This document shows positions 62,858 through 64,000 of a stretch of DNA of 64,000 nt, in pieces. Made by a program: the position numbers and the translations under genes. The number at the start of each line of letters is the position of its first letter. Within the stretch, counting starts at the first letter, position 1. Under the pieces are notes generated by a model. It worked only from the letters and a program-made list of their open reading frames with translations. It made no database searches and was not told the DNA's origin. The stretch lies in NCBI RefSeq assembly GCF_006715495.1, contig NZ_VFNI01000003.1, forward strand, positions 496,001 through 560,000. Reading direction: 5' to 3'. The DNA comes from Herbaspirillum sp. SJZ106 (GTDB lineage Bacteria > Pseudomonadota > Gammaproteobacteria > Burkholderiales > Burkholderiaceae_D).

Positions 62858-64000
62858 ATGAAATTCAACCGACTGAGCGACCTGATTTCTGCCAACCAGT
62901 TGCAAGGAAAACGCGTCTTCATCCGCGCCGATCTCAACGTGCCGCAGGATGATGCCGGCAATATCACCGAAGACACGCGCATCCGCGCTTCGGTCCCGGC
63001 CATTCGCGATGCACAAAAGGCCGGCGCCGCGGTGATGGTCACGTCCCATCTGGGGCGTCCGGTGGAAGGCGAATTCAAGCCGGAAGATTCGCTGGCGCCG
63101 GTCGCCAGGCGCTTGTCCGAGCTGCTGGGTGTCGAGGTCAAGCTGGTTTCCAATTGGGTTGACGGCGTCGATGTGGCGCCGGGCCAGGTGGTGCTGCTGG
63201 AAAATTGCCGTTTGAACAAGGGCGAGAAGAAGAACAGCGACGAACTGGCGCAAAAGATCGCCAAGCTGTGCGACATCTATGTCAATGACGCCTTTGGCAC
63301 CGCCCATCGCGCCGAAGCCACCACCCATGGCGTGGCCAAGTTCGCGCCGGTAGCCTGTGCCGGCCCGTTGCTGGCGGCCGAGCTGGATGCGCTGGGCAAG
63401 GCGCTGAACCAGCCGGCCCGCCCGCTGGTGGCGATCGTGGCCGGTTCCAAGGTGTCGACCAAGCTGACCATCCTCAAGACCCTGGCCGAAAAGGTCGACA
63501 ACCTGATCGTCGGCGGCGGCATCGCCAACACCTTCATGCTGGCCGCCGGCCTGAAGATCGGCAAGTCGCTGGCCGAACCGGATCTGGTGGGCGACGCCCG
63601 CGCCATCATCGACATGATGGCCAAGCGCGGCGCTTCGGTGCCGATCCCGGTCGACGTGGTATGCGGCAAGGAGTTTTCGCCGACCGCCGTGGCGACCGTC
63701 AAGGATGCGCAGGATGTGGCCGACGACGACATGATTTTCGACATCGGCCCGAAAACCGCGGCGCTGTTGGCCGAGCAGCTCGGCAGTGCCGGCACCATCG
63801 TCTGGAACGGCCCGGTAGGCGTGTTCGAGTTCGACCAGTTCGGCAAGGGCACCGAAGCGCTGGCGCGCGCGATCGCCGCCTCCAAGGGCTTCTCGATCGC
63901 CGGCGGCGGCGACACCCTGGCTGCGATCGCCAAGTACAACATTGCCGACAAGGTCGGCTACATCTCGACCGGCGGCGGCGCTTTCCTGGAATTCCTGGAA
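62858..64000 (+). CDS. pgk: Phosphoglycerate kinase (3' end outside the window)
   Basis: Pgk transfers phosphate from 1,3-bisphosphoglycerate to ADP in glycolysis. The visible 381 codons (family about 390-400) include [10 protein letters not shown] at the start, [80 protein letters not shown] and [11 protein letters not shown], ending in [15 protein letters not shown]. The frame is open to the last base of the window, so only the final residues are missing. The ATG at 62858 is the only family-like start; no clear Shine-Dalgarno is visible. Confidence 0.97.
   Translation, partial: MKFNRLSDLISANQLQGKRVFIRADLNVPQDDAGNITEDTRIRASVPAIRDAQKAGAAVMVTSHLGRPVEGEFKPEDSLAPVARRLSELLGVEVKLVSNWVDGVDVAPGQVVLLENCRLNKGEKKNSDELAQKIAKLCDIYVNDAFGTAHRAEATTHGVAKFAPVACAGPLLAAELDALGKALNQPARPLVAIVAGSKVSTKLTILKTLAEKVDNLIVGGGIANTFMLAAGLKIGKSLAEPDLVGDARAIIDMMAKRGASVPIPVDVVCGKEFSPTAVATVKDAQDVADDDMIFDIGPKTAALLAEQLGSAGTIVWNGPVGVFEFDQFGKGTEALARAIAASKGFSIAGGGDTLAAIAKYNIADKVGYISTGGGAFLEFLE

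Noticed and set aside
1..64000. tRNA, rRNA, CRISPR arrays, insertion sequences or prophage genes
   Set aside because: I read the intergenic regions for T-loop-like motifs, direct repeats with regular spacing, transposase and integrase signatures and found none.

Overview
The window is a contiguous stretch of a GC-rich (roughly 60-65 %) betaproteobacterial chromosome. Protein sequences and gene order point to Burkholderiales, family Oxalobacteraceae, most like Herbaspirillum; this is my judgement from recall, not a database search. No insertion sequences, phage genes, tRNA/rRNA genes or CRISPR arrays were seen, so this is mostly core chromosome with a few accessory blocks.

Layout. 0-3.1 kb: end of dnaJ, a beta-carbonic anhydrase, then panB and a deoxynucleoside kinase on the minus strand. 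3.6-15.0 kb: a complete plus-strand chemosensory operon (membrane protein with a CheZ-like motif, CheY, STAS protein, CheA, two chemoreceptors, CheW, CheR, CheB, REC-EAL phosphodiesterase). 15.0-20.9 kb: folK, pcnB, a HAD phosphatase, hda and an AI-2E-family permease on the minus strand, divergent from purM. 21.0-34.6 kb: two divergent loci built from the same parts. One is Anbu proteasome-like protease, alpha-E protein and permuted ATP-grasp (minus); the other is transglutaminase-DUF2126, an ATP-grasp/alpha-E fusion and a second transglutaminase (plus). Between them lie a cupin, a GST and an intracellular PHB depolymerase. 34.7-41.2 kb: an orphan chemoreceptor and a two-component system with a two-gene sodium/solute symporter. 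41.5-47 kb: a secreted hypothetical, a Tim44-like protein, an OsmC protein and an ABC uptake cluster without an ATPase. 47.1-54.2 kb: a soluble histidine-kinase-like protein and a REC-TPR regulator divergent from recA (perfect LexA-type box), then recX and sucCD. 54.4-64 kb: a TerC-family membrane protein, a type IV pilin, moaC, a BepA-like metalloprotease, a YheT-like hydrolase, a SnoaL-like protein, a zinc-finger protein, ilvE, azlCD and pgk (cut by the window end).

How the genes work together. The che cluster encodes a full signalling array whose likely outputs are CheY and a REC-EAL protein with intact c-di-GMP phosphodiesterase motifs; the membrane protein in front may supply CheY-P dephosphorylation. 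The 21-34.6 kb block is the best candidate for a poorly understood system: a predicted peptide-ligase (ATP-grasp), its alpha-E partner, transglutaminase-fold proteins and a proteasome-like peptidase, with the second ATP-grasp copy missing its glycine-rich loop. The ilvE-azlCD pair joins branched-chain amino acid transamination and export. The recA locus shows clear SOS control.
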